A DNA stretch of 64,000 bases. Source: Philonthus cognatus (lineage: Eukaryota > Arthropoda > Insecta > Coleoptera > Staphylinidae). Shown here in pieces: positions 33,583 to 44,789 of this stretch. The stretch spans positions 9,675,001-9,739,000 of the forward strand of contig OW052249.1 of assembly GCA_932526585.2 (NCBI GenBank). The letters are read 5' to 3'. Both the position numbers and the translations under genes were made by a program. Numbering within the stretch: position 1 is the first letter of the stretch; the number at the start of each line of letters is the position of its first letter. The notes beneath the pieces were generated by a model that searched no databases, had not been told where the DNA came from, and was given only the letters and a program-made list of their open reading frames with translations.

Positions 33583-34700
33583 TTTGGCTTTCCGGGGGCA
33601 GGACTCAGTGTTCCTTTTCCCCTGGGGCCAGTTTCTCCGATCCCCTCACCTGCTACGGATGGGCTGTCCGGCTTGTTGTTTTTTGCCGGTCCAACCTCCT
33701 TCTCGGCATTGGGTGCGGAAGCTGGTGAGTAGGGCATCTCGTCCGTCCTTTCCTCTAGCTCCATGGTTTCTGGAGTGTTCTCCAGCTCCATAATTTCTGG
33801 AGCATCCGCTTTTTCGGGCTCATTTTGTGGGGCTGTCTTATCTGCCCCCGTGGTCCTTTTCGGCCTTAATTGTATGTGGCCGAATTTGTAGCTCACCCTA
33901 TATGCAGCCTCTTTGAGGCTTGCCGACGATATGCTGTCCACTGATAGGGCGAGCTCTACTGTGTGGCCATTGGAGGTTCTCCTTAGCACCCTCCAGCTTT
34001 GTGAGGCTTTGATGCTGTTTTGGGCCTCTAAAAGCTGCAGTATCCTCTCATTGGAGTATCCTGCGCTCGATGGGAAGTAGCCAATTACTATATCCGTATG
34101 TGGAAAATCTTTTTCTTCCACATACTTCAGCAAGGCGCCATCCCACGGTTTTAGTGCTGGCACGACGGACTTTAGCCAGTCTGCAGTGGCCTTATCCGCG
34201 CATACCAACATAAGCCATCCTGGTCTATTGTTGGAGCTTAGGAATTTTGGGCGAATGTCCCCTTCCTTTAGCTCCACAATTTTATCCAGGATTGCTTCCT
34301 GAAGCATTGTTAGTTGATTCGCATCAGCTAACGCCTCAGGGAACTTACTAGGCATTATACCTACCCGTATGCTTCCTGCTGCCTGACTGAAGGAAGGCTT
34401 CGGACCTTCGCCTTCAGTTGATTTACGGGGAGGCCTTGATTTGGTAGCCTCTGCCCGTTTTTTTGCTGCTCCCAGGGAGGAAGCAGCAGAGGGAGAGGTG
34501 CGAGGTCTGGAGCCTCCAGCCTCAGCCTTGCGGTCTGATTGCCGGAAGGTCTTTCCCCCGCCTTCACCCTCTTAGTTGGAGCTCTTTTCTCCGGGGTACT
34601 GCCATCGGACCTGGGCCTTTTGTTGTGGCCCGCTTCTTTGGAGTTGGGAGGATTAAGGGGAATTACGGCTTGTGCTCGGGCCTCCTCCATGGTAACCCCT
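33579..34700 (-). pseudogene. LINE ORF1 (gag-like), one frame shift
   Basis: The 258-codon main part (ending at 33579) contains a PGWLMLVCADKATADWL and DIVIGYFPSSAGYSNERIL region typical of ORF1 proteins in this LINE group, then an acidic tail rich in PE and TMELE. The upstream 110 codons (to 34690) are basic and Pro-rich (KRPRSDGSTPEKRAPTKRV) but in another frame. The switch is between about 34360 and 34500. The stop TGA overlaps the ORF2 start as ATGA, an arrangement that supports re-initiation. The role would be RNA binding and RNP formation. Confidence 0.75.
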
Positions 34701-35418
34701 TGTCGCAGGAGGAATCTATACCTCTTCTTTGCCGCACCACCTAACTTGGGATATTGAAATCCCTTAGTTGAGGATTGATCCTCTGTGTTCTGGCCAGGCC
34801 TCTCAGCCTGCTCCAGATTTTTAGGGATGTCGGTGACATCCGTGGGGGGGGGACGTAGTATCCCCTTCTTTTTGTCCTTTGTTTGTTCTCATATTTGTTC
34901 CCACGAGAAGCTAGGGAAGTAACAGGTCACCCGTAACAGAGCCCCGCATGCTACGAGAAGGCTAGTTGCAACCAGGGGGCGCCATCTCCCTGGAGGTTGG
35001 GACCGGTAAAGACTAGTCTTCTATCTAGCCACGCATCTTATCGGCCCAGTCCCCTACCTTAAGATTTAGGGTTTTATTGAGGTGTCCTCCTCTTGGTCCA
35101 GGCGGTTAAGCCACGACCCCCCTCAATCTCTGCCCGCGAGACATGACCACGTCAACAGAGATTGAATGGTATTACGAGGGCACACTGCCAGGCAGTATGT
35201 GCACCTCGGCATCGTTAACCTCAGTGCAATCCCTTAGCCACGATACGACAGCCGGGATGAGGGGAGTTGGTCCGCGGCGATAGCCTTCGGTACCACCACG
35301 CAGGATGTTAGGCCTGGAGTGATCCCTGTAGCTACCACTAGCCATTTCAACTGGGTCGATATGGCCGATCCCCTATCCGCCACCTGGGGACGCGCTTGAT
35401 AGCTCTCCACGCCACAAG
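34701..35418 (-). other. LINE 5' UTR
   Basis: GC-rich, no long frame, with a G8-9 run at 34841. Starts beside the AT repeat with the 5'-most sequence GGCGTGGAGAGCTATCAAGC. LINE internal promoters normally lie here; no specific motif could be assigned. Confidence 0.5.
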
Positions 35419-35434
35419 ATATATATATATATAT
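35419..35434. repeat. (AT)n microsatellite, right of LINE insertion
   Basis: Short AT run continuous in type with 29819-29854; the tract was presumably one before the insertion. Confidence 0.85.
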
Positions 35435-35905
35435 TTAGGTTTTCGCGAGCAAAATATAACTGGCTTGAGTTTTTTGGACTGCTTTCTTGTTTCTTGTTCA
35501 CTGTCAGTACATTTATTTTGTAAACTAGGGACTTGTAGTCTAGATCTGCTGCGTGTTATTGGTCCACTCGATGTAGAAGGTGCTAAAATTTCTTGATTTG
35601 TGTCCGAAGTATCTGCATTGTTGAAATTACTTGAATTTGTCTGAATATTCCAAAAAATTTTGGATATTGGAGGCAAGTCATTTTTTTGTTGTTTTATTAT
35701 ATTCATCAAAGGTTTCCATGTGGTTTGTAATCTTGTGCCATCATCTCGTTTATTGAGGCACAAAAGATGTTTTTCTATTTCTATGGCTTCACGTACGATT
35801 CTTTCTTCAAATTTTGGGATAGAACTAATTACCGAAGTATTTTCAAAATCTATGTTATGGTCTGTATCAAATTTATGTTGGAATAATGAGGAATTTTGGT
35901 GAATA
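35435..35905 (-). pseudogene. Penelope-like element C-terminal fragment, minus copy
   Basis: Reads HQNSSLFQHKFDTDHNIDFEN, EERIVREAIEIEKHLLCLNK and LQTTWKPLMNI. This is the region after the GIY-YIG domain of Penelope-like proteins (H..DF/W..ILxxE..R..REAxEI..N). A Ser/Thr-rich tail ends in PITRSRSRLQVPSLQNKC. Begins at a junction near 35900, where an inverted copy starts. Confidence 0.75.
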
Positions 35906-36229
35906 TAATAAAACAACAAAAAAATGACTTGCCTCCAATATCCAACAATTTTCGGAATATTCAGACAAATTCAAGTAATTTCAACAATGCAGATACATCG
36001 GACACAAATCAAGAAATGTTAGCACCTTCTACATCGAGTGGACCAATAACACGCAGCAGATCTAGACTAAAAGTCCCTAGTTTACAAAACAAATGTACTG
36101 ACAGTGAACGTGACATCCATCACTCAGTATACAAAAAAGCTCCTGAGGATGGCAGAAGTGATGCTGCCGAAACGTAGAGCGCAAATAAATCAACCAACGC
36201 GAGAAAGCAGCCCAAAAAACTCAAGCCAG

Positions 36230-36235
<6 letters not shown>
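35906..36235 (+). pseudogene. Penelope-like element C-terminal fragment, inverted plus copy
   Basis: Repeats the NIIKQQKNDLPPIS..NTQ and TSDTNQEMLAPSTSSGPITR block of the minus copy in opposite orientation, with a few differences. It then runs into the ribozyme-like terminus and ends TCAAGCCAGTTA beside a TA repeat. Head-to-head partial copies of this kind are typical of Penelope-like elements. Confidence 0.75.
36143..36176 (+). ncRNA. hammerhead-ribozyme-like motif 2
   Basis: CTGAGGA, stem GGCAG..CTGCC with loop AAGTGATG, then GAAACG. Same core order as the 29.69-kb motif but a different stem, consistent with compensatory change. Confidence 0.55.

Positions 36236-36304
<69 letters not shown>
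36234..36304. repeat. (TA)n microsatellite, part 1
   Basis: About 35 TA units with one TG step; continues at 38029-38095 and 39583-39619 on the far sides of two insertions. Confidence 0.95.
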
Positions 36305-38025
36305 CAGGGTGTCTACGCTAAACCGTTCGTTAAAAGTTTATGAGGTTGCCGTTGCACTAAAAATTTGAAAAAAAATCCTTGTCATATGGTGGAATCAGCT
36401 CTCCTCATGTGAAATATTTTCAACTTTATATCACTTCCGGTTCCACCGGAAGTAGCACCAAGTTTGTAATTTTAAATGGAACACCCTATATATTAGTAAT
36501 TTTTTGGGTTTCTCGTTTAAATTGCAACATATTTTATTCTTACATATGTACACTTATCTCTTATGGTTTTCAAGAAAAAAATATATTTCTAAAATTCTGA
36601 CCTCTAAAAGGCATCTTGACATCTGTCTGTAACTTTTCTTAAGAATAAGATAAAAATATGATTTATATCTTTACTTGTACCTATATGATGCCTCTATGAG
36701 TGAATTAATTGGAAACTCAATTTTCACAATAAGTGTTCTTAAAATGTCAATATCTAAGTGCACCCTTTAATATCTGTAATTCAATTTTTTTAAATGGAAT
36801 GACCCAATTTTTATCACATGGTACCATTAGAGGGAAAATTTCCTACAAAAAAATATTATAAAACTATACACCTGAAGCAAGTAGTTTTCGAATTATTTCG
36901 AAAATTCGTTTTTCGTCGCATTTATGCAGGGAATAATGCGCGCATAAGTCGCAATTGAATTTTAGTAGGCCAGTAGTATGCTTTTGTTTTGTCGCGATTG
37001 TATTGCGAAATGTCAAATAATAAAAAGAATTAGTACAAGGTTTTACAGAAATCAACAAAATGTATAATTACACAAATCAACAAATTATCAATTTATTCTT
37101 TATACATGGCAACTGCCAATTGAACAAAATTTGATTCCAATCTTCTAAATCTTGTTTTATTCATCGGCGGCAAATGTGGATAAGTTTCATTAAATATTTT
37201 ACATGTTCGAGTACCAATTCTATCGCAGTTGCCATGTATAAAAAATAAATTGATAACTTGTTGATGGGTGTATTTATTCATTTTGTTGCTTTCTGTATAA
37301 CTTTGTACTAATTGTTCTTCTTATTTGACATTTTGCATTACATAAGCCACAAAACAAAAGCATTACTACTTGCCTACTAAAATTCAGTTGCGACTTATTC
37401 CCTGCATAATTGCGACGAAAAACGAATCTTCGAAATAATTCGAAAACCACTTGCTTTATGAGTATAGTTGTTAATACTTTTTTGTAGGAAATCTTCCCTC
37501 CAATCGTACCACGTGATAAAAAATGGGTCATTCCGTTTAGAAAAAATGAATTACGAGATATTGAGGAGGGCACTTCGATATTGACATTTTAAGAACACTT
37601 ATTGTCAAAATTGACAGTTTTTAATTAATATACTTATAGACGCATGCTCTAGGTACAAGTAGAGATATAAATCATATTTTTATCTTATTCTTAAGAAAAG
37701 TTACAGACAGATTTCAAGATGCCTTTTAGAGGTCAGAATTTTAGGAATATTTTTTTTGCTTGAAATCTATAAGAGATAAGTGTACATATGTTCAAATAAA
37801 ATACGTTGCAATTTAAACGAGGATTCCAAAAAATTACTAATATATAGGGTGTTCTATTTAAAATAACAAATTTTATGCTATTTCCGGTGGAACCGGAAGT
37901 GATATAAAGTTGATAATATTTCACATGAGGAGAATTGATTCAACCGTATGACAAGGATTTTTTTTCAAATTTTTAGTGCAACGGCACCCCCTTAAACTTT
38001 TAACGAACGGTTTAGCGTAGACACC

Positions 38026-38028
<3 letters not shown>
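36305..38028. mobile_element. 1.7-kb fold-back element with CAGGGTGTC ends
   Basis: The ends CAGGGTGTCTACGCTAAACC and its inverted copy lie between TA dinucleotides. The arms stay paired almost to the centre near 37170: AACGAACGG, TCACTTCCGGTTCCACCGG, AAATGGAACACCCTATATATT, ATGTACACTTATCTC and GGTCATTCC all recur inverted. TA target and CAGGGTG ends suggest a Tc1/mariner-group non-autonomous element. The unpaired centre encodes a transposase HTH fragment. Confidence 0.85.
37093..37281 (-). pseudogene. transposase helix-turn-helix fragment (DUF4817-like) in the fold-back centre
   Basis: 62 codons: YTHQQVINLFFIHGNCDRIG, then TRTCKIFNETYPHLPPMN and FRRLESNF. This follows the Y..xE.x.M...YG.C..N...A...Y...P.R..P....F.RL pattern of the N-terminal DUF4817/HTH domain of insect mariner-like proteins. 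The rest of the transposase is absent. This is the only coding trace of the family that generated the palindrome. Confidence 0.55.

Positions 38029-38095
<67 letters not shown>
38029..38095. repeat. (TA)n microsatellite, part 2
   Basis: Uninterrupted TA run between the fold-back element and the putative LTR. Confidence 0.95.
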
Positions 38096-38097
<2 letters not shown>

Positions 38098-39579
38098 CGA
38101 CGTTCACAATTTTGAACGCCCATAAATTTAATTTAAATTAAAAAGCGCGCGCGGTCATTGTCGTCTCAAGTCACCTTCTGGACACAATTGACTATGCGCG
38201 AGTGTCCGAGTAGATCTTTCGCCGTTTGGCCATTGTAGAAATTGTGTTCTGTGCGTCAAGGTTGCTGATAAAGATTTTTCTGCGTTTCGTTGTTTGGAGC
38301 GTTTAAGACGCGCACGAAATAATCTGCCGCACGCACATCGCTAAAAGAGCCGCACAACATCTTAGGTAATGTAATTTTACCGTTTTGTTTAACTTATCTA
38401 ACACCCCTCTCTGTGATATTGTAGGCTCTTAAATGCTCTTAAATGCTCTTAAATGCTCTTAAATGATCTTTTAAATGAGTTCTCGAAACCCTTAAGTGCC
38501 GCTAAATTTCTTGCGGTGTGGTTCATCTCCTTTCTGATTGGCTAATTATCAGCCCTGTTGTCCAGTTAGCTGTCCGACTCGCTTCAGAATTTTGTCAGGG
38601 AGCGCCGTGGATGAAGGCGTGAGGTGCGGAGCGCGATCGGAGGGCGTTATCTGCAGGCGACCGGCGCGCGTTCGGACACCAGAGGACACAGCCGGATAAA
38701 TAAACAGGCCAGATTTTTTTCTATTTATTTTTCTATTCCGAACTACGCGATTTTATAGCTCGTGTTTAAAAATAATTAAGTGCCAATTACTTAACTTGCG
38801 TCGAAGTTGTGTGTTGTGATTTTTACGGTGAAGTCATATTATTGTTGTTTTTTTTGCAGAAAAAAAAAATATTCACTAGGGTGAATAATTAATTAATTAC
38901 GGTGGCCACGGTGCCAATTTCGATTTTTTTGTTTGAATCTTTTGTGCTGAATTATTTAAATTCTAGACTATAATATTATTAATGAATAAAATTAATTGTT
39001 GCTAAAATGTTGAGTGTTAGGAGTGTGCTAATCCGACGGTCAATTGTTAATTTATTTGACTTGGACATGATAATTATCCGCTCGGATTGTACAATGGCCA
39101 TTGGTATAACCACCGAATTTAATAATTAAAGTTTAGTTTTTGAAAAGCAAATTTTCATATTATTGGGAATAGCAACTCTAATAAATTTTGTGTCACCTAA
39201 TTAAACTTTAAAGAAAATATTATAACTTTTAAACAACATCATTTAGTCGTACTTATTCAAACGTTAATAAAGTAAAATATTAAATTATTTAATTGTTCTT
39301 TTGTAATTGATTATTATGAACTTCCTATTTGAATCAAACATCTAGGTTTAGTAGTTTTCCGTCGCGTCAATTCCTGGTAGGGCAAAATTTGAAAGACTAC
39401 TTGGTGCCAAAAAAAATCGAACCCCTCCCCATGCCCTAGCTAGCCCACGTCGGGAATTTTCAAGCAACTTCATATACATATTTTTTGGTTCAAATAAGAA
39501 ATAAATAATTGAATAAAATTTAGAATAAAATTAAAATTAACCTTCACGTTTTTTTTTTATTTAGCCCAAGCGAGGCGTC

Positions 39580-39582
<3 letters not shown>
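38096..39582. mobile_element. putative solo LTR or unclassified insertion in the TA tract
   Basis: Starts TGCGACGTTCAC and ends GAGGCGTCACA, that is TG..CA with a short imperfect inverted repeat (TGCGACG/CGTCACA), as in LTRs. It is GC-richer than its surroundings in the first 600 bases. It contains four exact GCTCTTAAAT tandem units and no long frame. Any target duplication is hidden by the flanking TA repeats. LTR length 1.49 kb is long but known for some families. A non-autonomous DNA element is the alternative. Confidence 0.45.
38425..38468 (+). repeat. 10-bp tandem repeat
   Basis: Four GCTCTTAAAT units plus a partial fifth (GATCTTTTAAAT). Confidence 0.9.

Positions 39583-39619
<37 letters not shown>
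39583..39619. repeat. (AT)n microsatellite, part 3
   Basis: About 18 AT units closing the original tract. Confidence 0.95.
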
Positions 39620-39622
<3 letters not shown>

Positions 39623-40440
39623 CAAATATTTACAATTCCATTAAAGTCCTTGTTGTGGACGAACAATTGCTGTATAGAAACGTTTAGTTTTCCAGCTATT
39701 GACGATGCTACCTAAGCTAATAGGCATTAGATGGCGTTTACGTTTTCGAACATATAAACACATAAAAGAACATAAACATATAAATTTATATAACATATAA
39801 ATTTCCTGTATTTAAATTGAACATCCCACAAGTCTTATTATATCAATATATTCAACTATTTGTCAAATGACTTTTCCCATTTTCGTTGATATAGAACTGA
39901 CATGTGGGATTTTCATTTAATAAAAAGGGAATTTCATATGATCATGAAATCAAATAAAAAAAAACCTGTAAAATCTCAATTCAACGCTAAATTCAAAATT
40001 ATCGAGAACTTTTTTTACAATTTGATAAAACAAATTATGAAAAGTTCCTCATGTGGATGATTAGGAGCACCTCATAATTTGTTTTATTAAAATTTCGTTA
40101 TTTGTAAAAAAATATTCTAAGTATAGTGAAAATAGACGAAATTCGTGAATTTTGGATGAAAATATTAAAATTCAAAAAAACAATTGAATCAATTTGTTTA
40201 GTTATAAAAAAGCTATAGAATTATTGAAACCACAGGATTCGTAAATATTATCTTGTTTTTTTTTTAACAATTGATGATTTTCGCCAAGAGTTTCTTAGTT
40301 TCAACAACCTGTGTAATTCAAAGTAAAATTAAATTTGCCAATTTTTTGAAGAATATTTTCAAAATATAGAAACGAATTAATATTGATTTTCTGAAATAAT
40401 TTAGTTTCACAAATAAAAAGACTGTTATTCCTTACTTCAC
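39620..40440. other. AT-rich DNA with one hairpin
   Basis: At about 40028-40088 AATTTGATAAAACAAATTATG is mirrored by CATAATTTGTTTTATTAAAAT. No gene or element ends otherwise. Confidence 0.45.
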
Positions 40441-40459
40441 TTTTTATTTTTATGTTGAA

Positions 40460-40493
40460 TGTACATTTCGAGACACAAGGTGCTCATTATCAA
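40460..40493 (-). ncRNA. Penelope terminus stem-loop, decayed hammerhead-like
   Basis: Minus strand TTGATAATGAGCACCTTGTG and then TCTCGAAATGTACATTC: the TGATAATG entry, a GAGCAC/GTGTCTC stem and CGAAA. The first core base differs from CUGANGA. A sister copy with a better stem is at 57.93 kb. Confidence 0.4.
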
Positions 40494-40614
40494 TAACAAA
40501 CTAAATTCTTAAAACTATGTGCGCGGTATATATAATTGACGAGTTATCGGAAAAACCAAAAAGTAATTAAACCTATTGTTAGCTGCTAAAGGTTCGAAAT
40601 GGGTGTCGGTGTCA

Positions 40615-42600
40615 TTACATTATCTGGGGGTGGGACGGCGCGGGCGGCTTATGGATCGGGAAGGTGGTCGGTAGGATTACATTCACTGCGGGATTATTTT
40701 TGGGTAACAAATCTAATAATGGATTAACTAAAAGTGTAAGATCGAAATTCAGCAAATCATTTTTATTTTTATACATTTCAATGGATTCAGGCATATTTAA
40801 TCTACGATGACTTGATTGCTTTAAAAGTTTAATATTGTTTACCGAGAATGTGTGTCCTGTTTCAATTGAATGGTGTGCAACTGCTGATTTGTCCGGGTTT
40901 TGAATTTTAAAATAATACTGGTGTTCTTTAAATCTTTTTAATATGTTACGTTGTGTTTGACCTACGTATATTTTATTGCAATTGTTGCAGTTTAATAGTA
41001 AATGTGTGGCCAAGTAAACATTTTAATTTTGTGTTGACATAAAATGCAGGAGAAAGGTTGAATTTATTCAATATACCACCAATTTTCATACAAGTTGCTG
41101 GGTGGTACACGAATCTAGCATACTTTTTTGGGGCGGCTTCCTTCGAGTTGGTTAGTGTGGTATTTGAAATAATTTTATGATTCCTAATGTGTTTGTTAAT
41201 TAATCTATTGATTGTGTCAATGCTGTAATTGAATGAAATGCCTATGTTCTTGATTAAACTAAATTCCTTTTCCTTATTTTCTTTGGATAATGGTATGTTT
41301 ATTGCTCTAAAAATCATGCTGTTAAAAGCTGCTAATCTGTGTTTAAAAGGAGAAGACGAAGATGAGTGGATGAAATTAAATGTGTGTGTTTTTTCTGTAA
41401 ATGTTGAATTCTATTTTTGTATTATTGTTATTTATCAAAAGTAAATCTAAAAAGGGGATTTGATTGTTTTCTTCTATTTCATGAGTAAAGTTAATACTAG
41501 GGAAAAGTTTATTTAAATTTAATGTTATGTCTTTCATATCTGTGTCTGTTTTAACTATTGCAATAATATCATCTACGTATCTATACCAAATCCTCAAAAA
41601 GTTAGGGATTGTTTTCTTAGCCTTATTTTCAAGATGGTTTAAAAAAATGTTTGCTAAGAAAGGTGAAAGGGGGTTGCCCATTGCTGTTCCGATAGTCTGT
41701 TTATAGTACGTGTTGTTGAATGTGAAAGTATTGCATTCCATAACAAATTTCGTAAGTTTCAAGTACTCTTCTATTTTTCGTGTTTCAATTGAGTTTTCGA
41801 TCAAAATTTGTTCTAATATTTCATATGTTTCATGTAATGGAATGCTGGGAAAAAGTGCTTCAACGTCGAAGGAAACCAATTTTTCATTCTGTTCTATTTA
41901 AATATGTTTTAGTTTTTCAGTTAAGTGAAATGAGTTTTGAACTGACAAATCATTACTAATTTTAAGGTTTTTATATTTGTTTACCAACCATTTAGCTAAA
42001 AAATACGTAGGAGAATTAATATTTGAAACAATGGGTCTCCATTTATCGCCGGGTTTGTGAATTTTCGGTAAACAATGCAACTTGGGGAGTGATGGATTTT
42101 TAACTTTGAATTTAAATTTAAGTCTATCATCTATCAAACCTTTCGAATCCTTCAGTAAACTATTTAATCTATTGTTATAAATGTTGATTGGATTTTTTGT
42201 TTCTTTTTATGTAGGGTCCGTCTTTTAACATTAATTCTACTTTGTTGTAATAGTCATTTTTATTGACAATCACAACTGAATTACCTTTATCCGATTTAAT
42301 GTAAAAGACGTCCTTTTCTTTTAACAATTTAACGGATTTTGTTTCGGTGTTATTCATGCTGTTGTTTTTGCTTGGTTTTCTTCGTATTTTCTGGATGGTT
42401 TCTTTAACTGCGATTCGGAAGGCTGTGGCATCTTCTTGTTCTAGTTGTTGGGCTGCTAATTCCGTGTCATTGATAATCTCTTCTATGGGGATTTGATTTG
42501 TTGGTGGTGAGTATTTGAATCCTTTTCTTAGTAAATCTACGCGTATAAAAAATATGCTGCCTATCAAACCTTAAAAAATTCGACGACCTAGAGCAAGTTG
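40615..42600 (-). pseudogene. Penelope-like RT plus GIY-YIG protein
   Basis: In order: KGNSVVIVNKNDYYNKVELM, then PSLPKLHCLPKIHKPGDKWR and PIVSNINSPTYFLAKWL. Next LVSFDVEALFPSIPL, GTAMGNPLSPFLANIFL and the active-site YRYVDDIIAIV (YVDD at residues 101-104 of the 41879 frame). FLDLLL follows, then CNKIYVGQTQRNILKRFKEH of GIY-YIG with AVAHHSIETGHTF. Frame changes lie near 42150, 41330 and 41000, and a TAA at 41898. RT and nuclease belong to one polypeptide in the live family, which uses a TERT-related reverse transcriptase. Confidence 0.88.
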
Positions 42601-42800
42601 CTTTGGGATATGTAGGTATACTTAAAAGACAAAAATCCCTGTATATTTTTAATTTTTCTTTGCGTACTGTTTGAACTAATAAAGAAGTTAAGGAAATCAA
42701 GCAATTTCCCACAACACAACCCGTGGACGTGGATTTATACTGTATACAATATGTGTTTAATTTCTTTCTTAATCTCTCGTGAATAAAGATCATAGTATGT

Positions 42801-43198
42801 AACTATGCAGACTATACATGTATGATATCGGAAAATGAAAAATCAATATAAATATAAATTATATTACATCCATAACCTGTGCTATTGCTAACACTCTTTT
42901 AAATTGTTATAGCTTCTTAAATGCGCTTCAATTCAATAACATTCCAAATTCACGTGGCGTCTTTTTAGATTTATGTTTCACATCCGCTTCTAATGCAACA
43001 ATTTCGTCATGTGTCGATCCTCTTCTATCTACTAGCATTCATCACTGCGCTTATAACATTAACTTCACAGTCGAGCACGTAAATAGCATTGTTACATATA
43101 AAAAAAAATGCATGTTTCACTTAGCTAATTATGATTGATTTAATATGCATTTTAACGCAATTGATTGGAATTTAATATTGTCAAAGTACGATATAGAT
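42801..43198. other. AT-rich spacer, no feature
   Basis: No frame or repeat end could be supported. Confidence 0.5.
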
Positions 43199-43423
43199 CA
43201 GTGGCGGGGAAACTTTTTTTAAGACGGGCCATTTGTAATAACCAGACAATCGTAGCGGGCCAAAGAATAATGCTTAATCGTAGGTAGGTAGTTTTTATGC
43301 GGGTCGTCACATTACGAAGTAAGAACGCGTTCAAACATTCTCACGACGGCACTCTTAAACGGGCCGGATTAAACCTTTCCGCGGGCCGGACTTGGCCCGC
43401 GGGCCGTAGTTTCCCCATCACTG
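43199..43423. mobile_element. 225-bp hAT-type MITE
   Basis: Ends CAGTGGCGGGGAAACT and AGTTTCCCCATCACTG are inverted. The flanking 8 bases are ATATAGAT and ATATCGAT (one mismatch). The right half is rich in GGGCCGG/GCCCGCGGGCC, and such ends are common in many animal hAT families. No coding capacity. Confidence 0.8.
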
Positions 43424-44580
43424 ATATCGATCATTACGTTGATACATTTTACATAATTAATAATTCAACAATTAAGCATATCAAAGGGGGAAATTAAGGT
43501 GTTGCCTTCTGGGAGACAATCACCCCGATTTTGAGAAATTTATATTGAATTATTGACCTTGTTCTCAAAATCGGATCACCCTCGATTACCTAGTGGCTCG
43601 TAGGCAGAGATACCACACAGTCACTTTTAAAACAAAATAAAACATAAAAATACTCACCCTGTCATCGTCAGGTCCTGGAACAGCATTTTTCCAGAACAAC
43701 TCACTTTGTATATATATTTCTTTAGGTTATAAGAATTGAAATGATTCGATAATTGAAAGAGTACGATTTCAAAAAAACATTTACAATGGTGTTTATTAAA
43801 AATAAACAAGAGTTGACAATTACCAAAATATATATACAAATAATACAAAAACAACTACCACCTTACGCGACGCGACTCTTACGTTATTTGTTGGATTTAA
43901 AACAAAAATAATATTATAACAACACTCGGATTTCGGATGACCGCACGATTCAGAAGATTGATACCGATTACTGTCCTCCCCCTGAACCATCAGTTTCGAT
44001 AACCACCCTCTCCCTTCCCATGATCGTCGCTAGGTGGGATGTGGGAGATGGAAGTGGTTAAGGTTCCTGCCTCTGATTGGTCCAGCGGTTAGGGGTAACA
44101 TGCGCAAGTCTATTGCGTTCCCTTATTCTGCGCGTCCTGGCGCATGCGGATCATCCAACCCGAATTACTAGGTGAATTGCCGGTATTTCCCTTTATGCAA
44201 ATTCCAAGCAGCCGGGCAGTAAATACCATCTCTCCCTAATCCGGAGGGCGGTACTCGACGGTGAGCCTTTCGTGACCAAATCTGTCTTGCTATTGTTTTG
44301 GTCACGAACTGCCGTAATGGTGAAAAATTCCCGGCTTAGGGCCGTTACTTGGAATTTTGCATTTTACGACCCAAACGAGATTTGCGCCGCGTAAGGCAAT
44401 AAAATCAAAAATTCTAAAACCTACAAATGAAATAAAAATGACTAATCCTATAATTACAAATATTTACAAAACCCGAACGATCAGTGTATGTAGACGAACT
44501 TCATTTCATAATAAATGATTATGAAAGTGAATTTAAAAATGATTAATAAAAATTATGTGGGGTCCGTTGTTATCGCGAAA
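43424..44580. other. unassigned segment, GC-rich between 43.92 and 44.40 kb
   Basis: TTGCCTT near 43502 and AAGGCAA near 44394 could be the inverted edges of an LTR-like element, and CTTACGCGACGCG/GCGCCGCGTAAG pair at 43863 and 44385. No target duplication was found and no frame spans it. Base composition differs sharply from both sides, so a mobile sequence is likely but unproven. Confidence 0.3.
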
Positions 44581-44789
44581 TGAAATTAAACTATATAAAT
44601 CGCCGAAATAATCATAGTTGCGGCGTTTCCGGTAAAACGCCGGTAACAAGCACTTCAGTCCATACAAATATATTTACAGTAACAATCAAACATATCCACG
44701 CTGGATGTCCATCGAATCAAGATCCCCGTTACGGAAACAGAAAGCAGCTCATACAATGTATAAAAATAGTGGTTTATATGATGATTATA

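Larger units (their letters stand above)
29855..35418 (-). mobile_element. near-full-length LINE (LOA/I/R1-type, with RNase H) in an (AT)n tract
   Basis: A 5.56-kb copy: 5' UTR, ORF1, ORF2 with EN-RT-RNase H-CCHC, and a short 3' UTR ending in three CCATA repeats. Both edges meet AT dinucleotide repeats (29819-29854 and 35419-35434), which would hide or form the target duplication. The GC content is much higher than its surroundings, showing recent arrival. Only a few disabling changes are visible. Confidence 0.88.
40450..42800 (-). mobile_element. Penelope-like element, decayed
   Basis: Minus strand: N-terminal region, RT, GIY-YIG endonuclease, and a 3' terminus with a ribozyme-like stem-loop at 40460-40493. 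Both flanks lack a clear target duplication. Many stops and frame shifts. Confidence 0.8.

Noticed and set aside
43500..44400. Solo LTR bounded by TTGCCTT and AAGGCAA
   Set aside because: No TG..CA ends and no target duplication; kept only as an unassigned segment.
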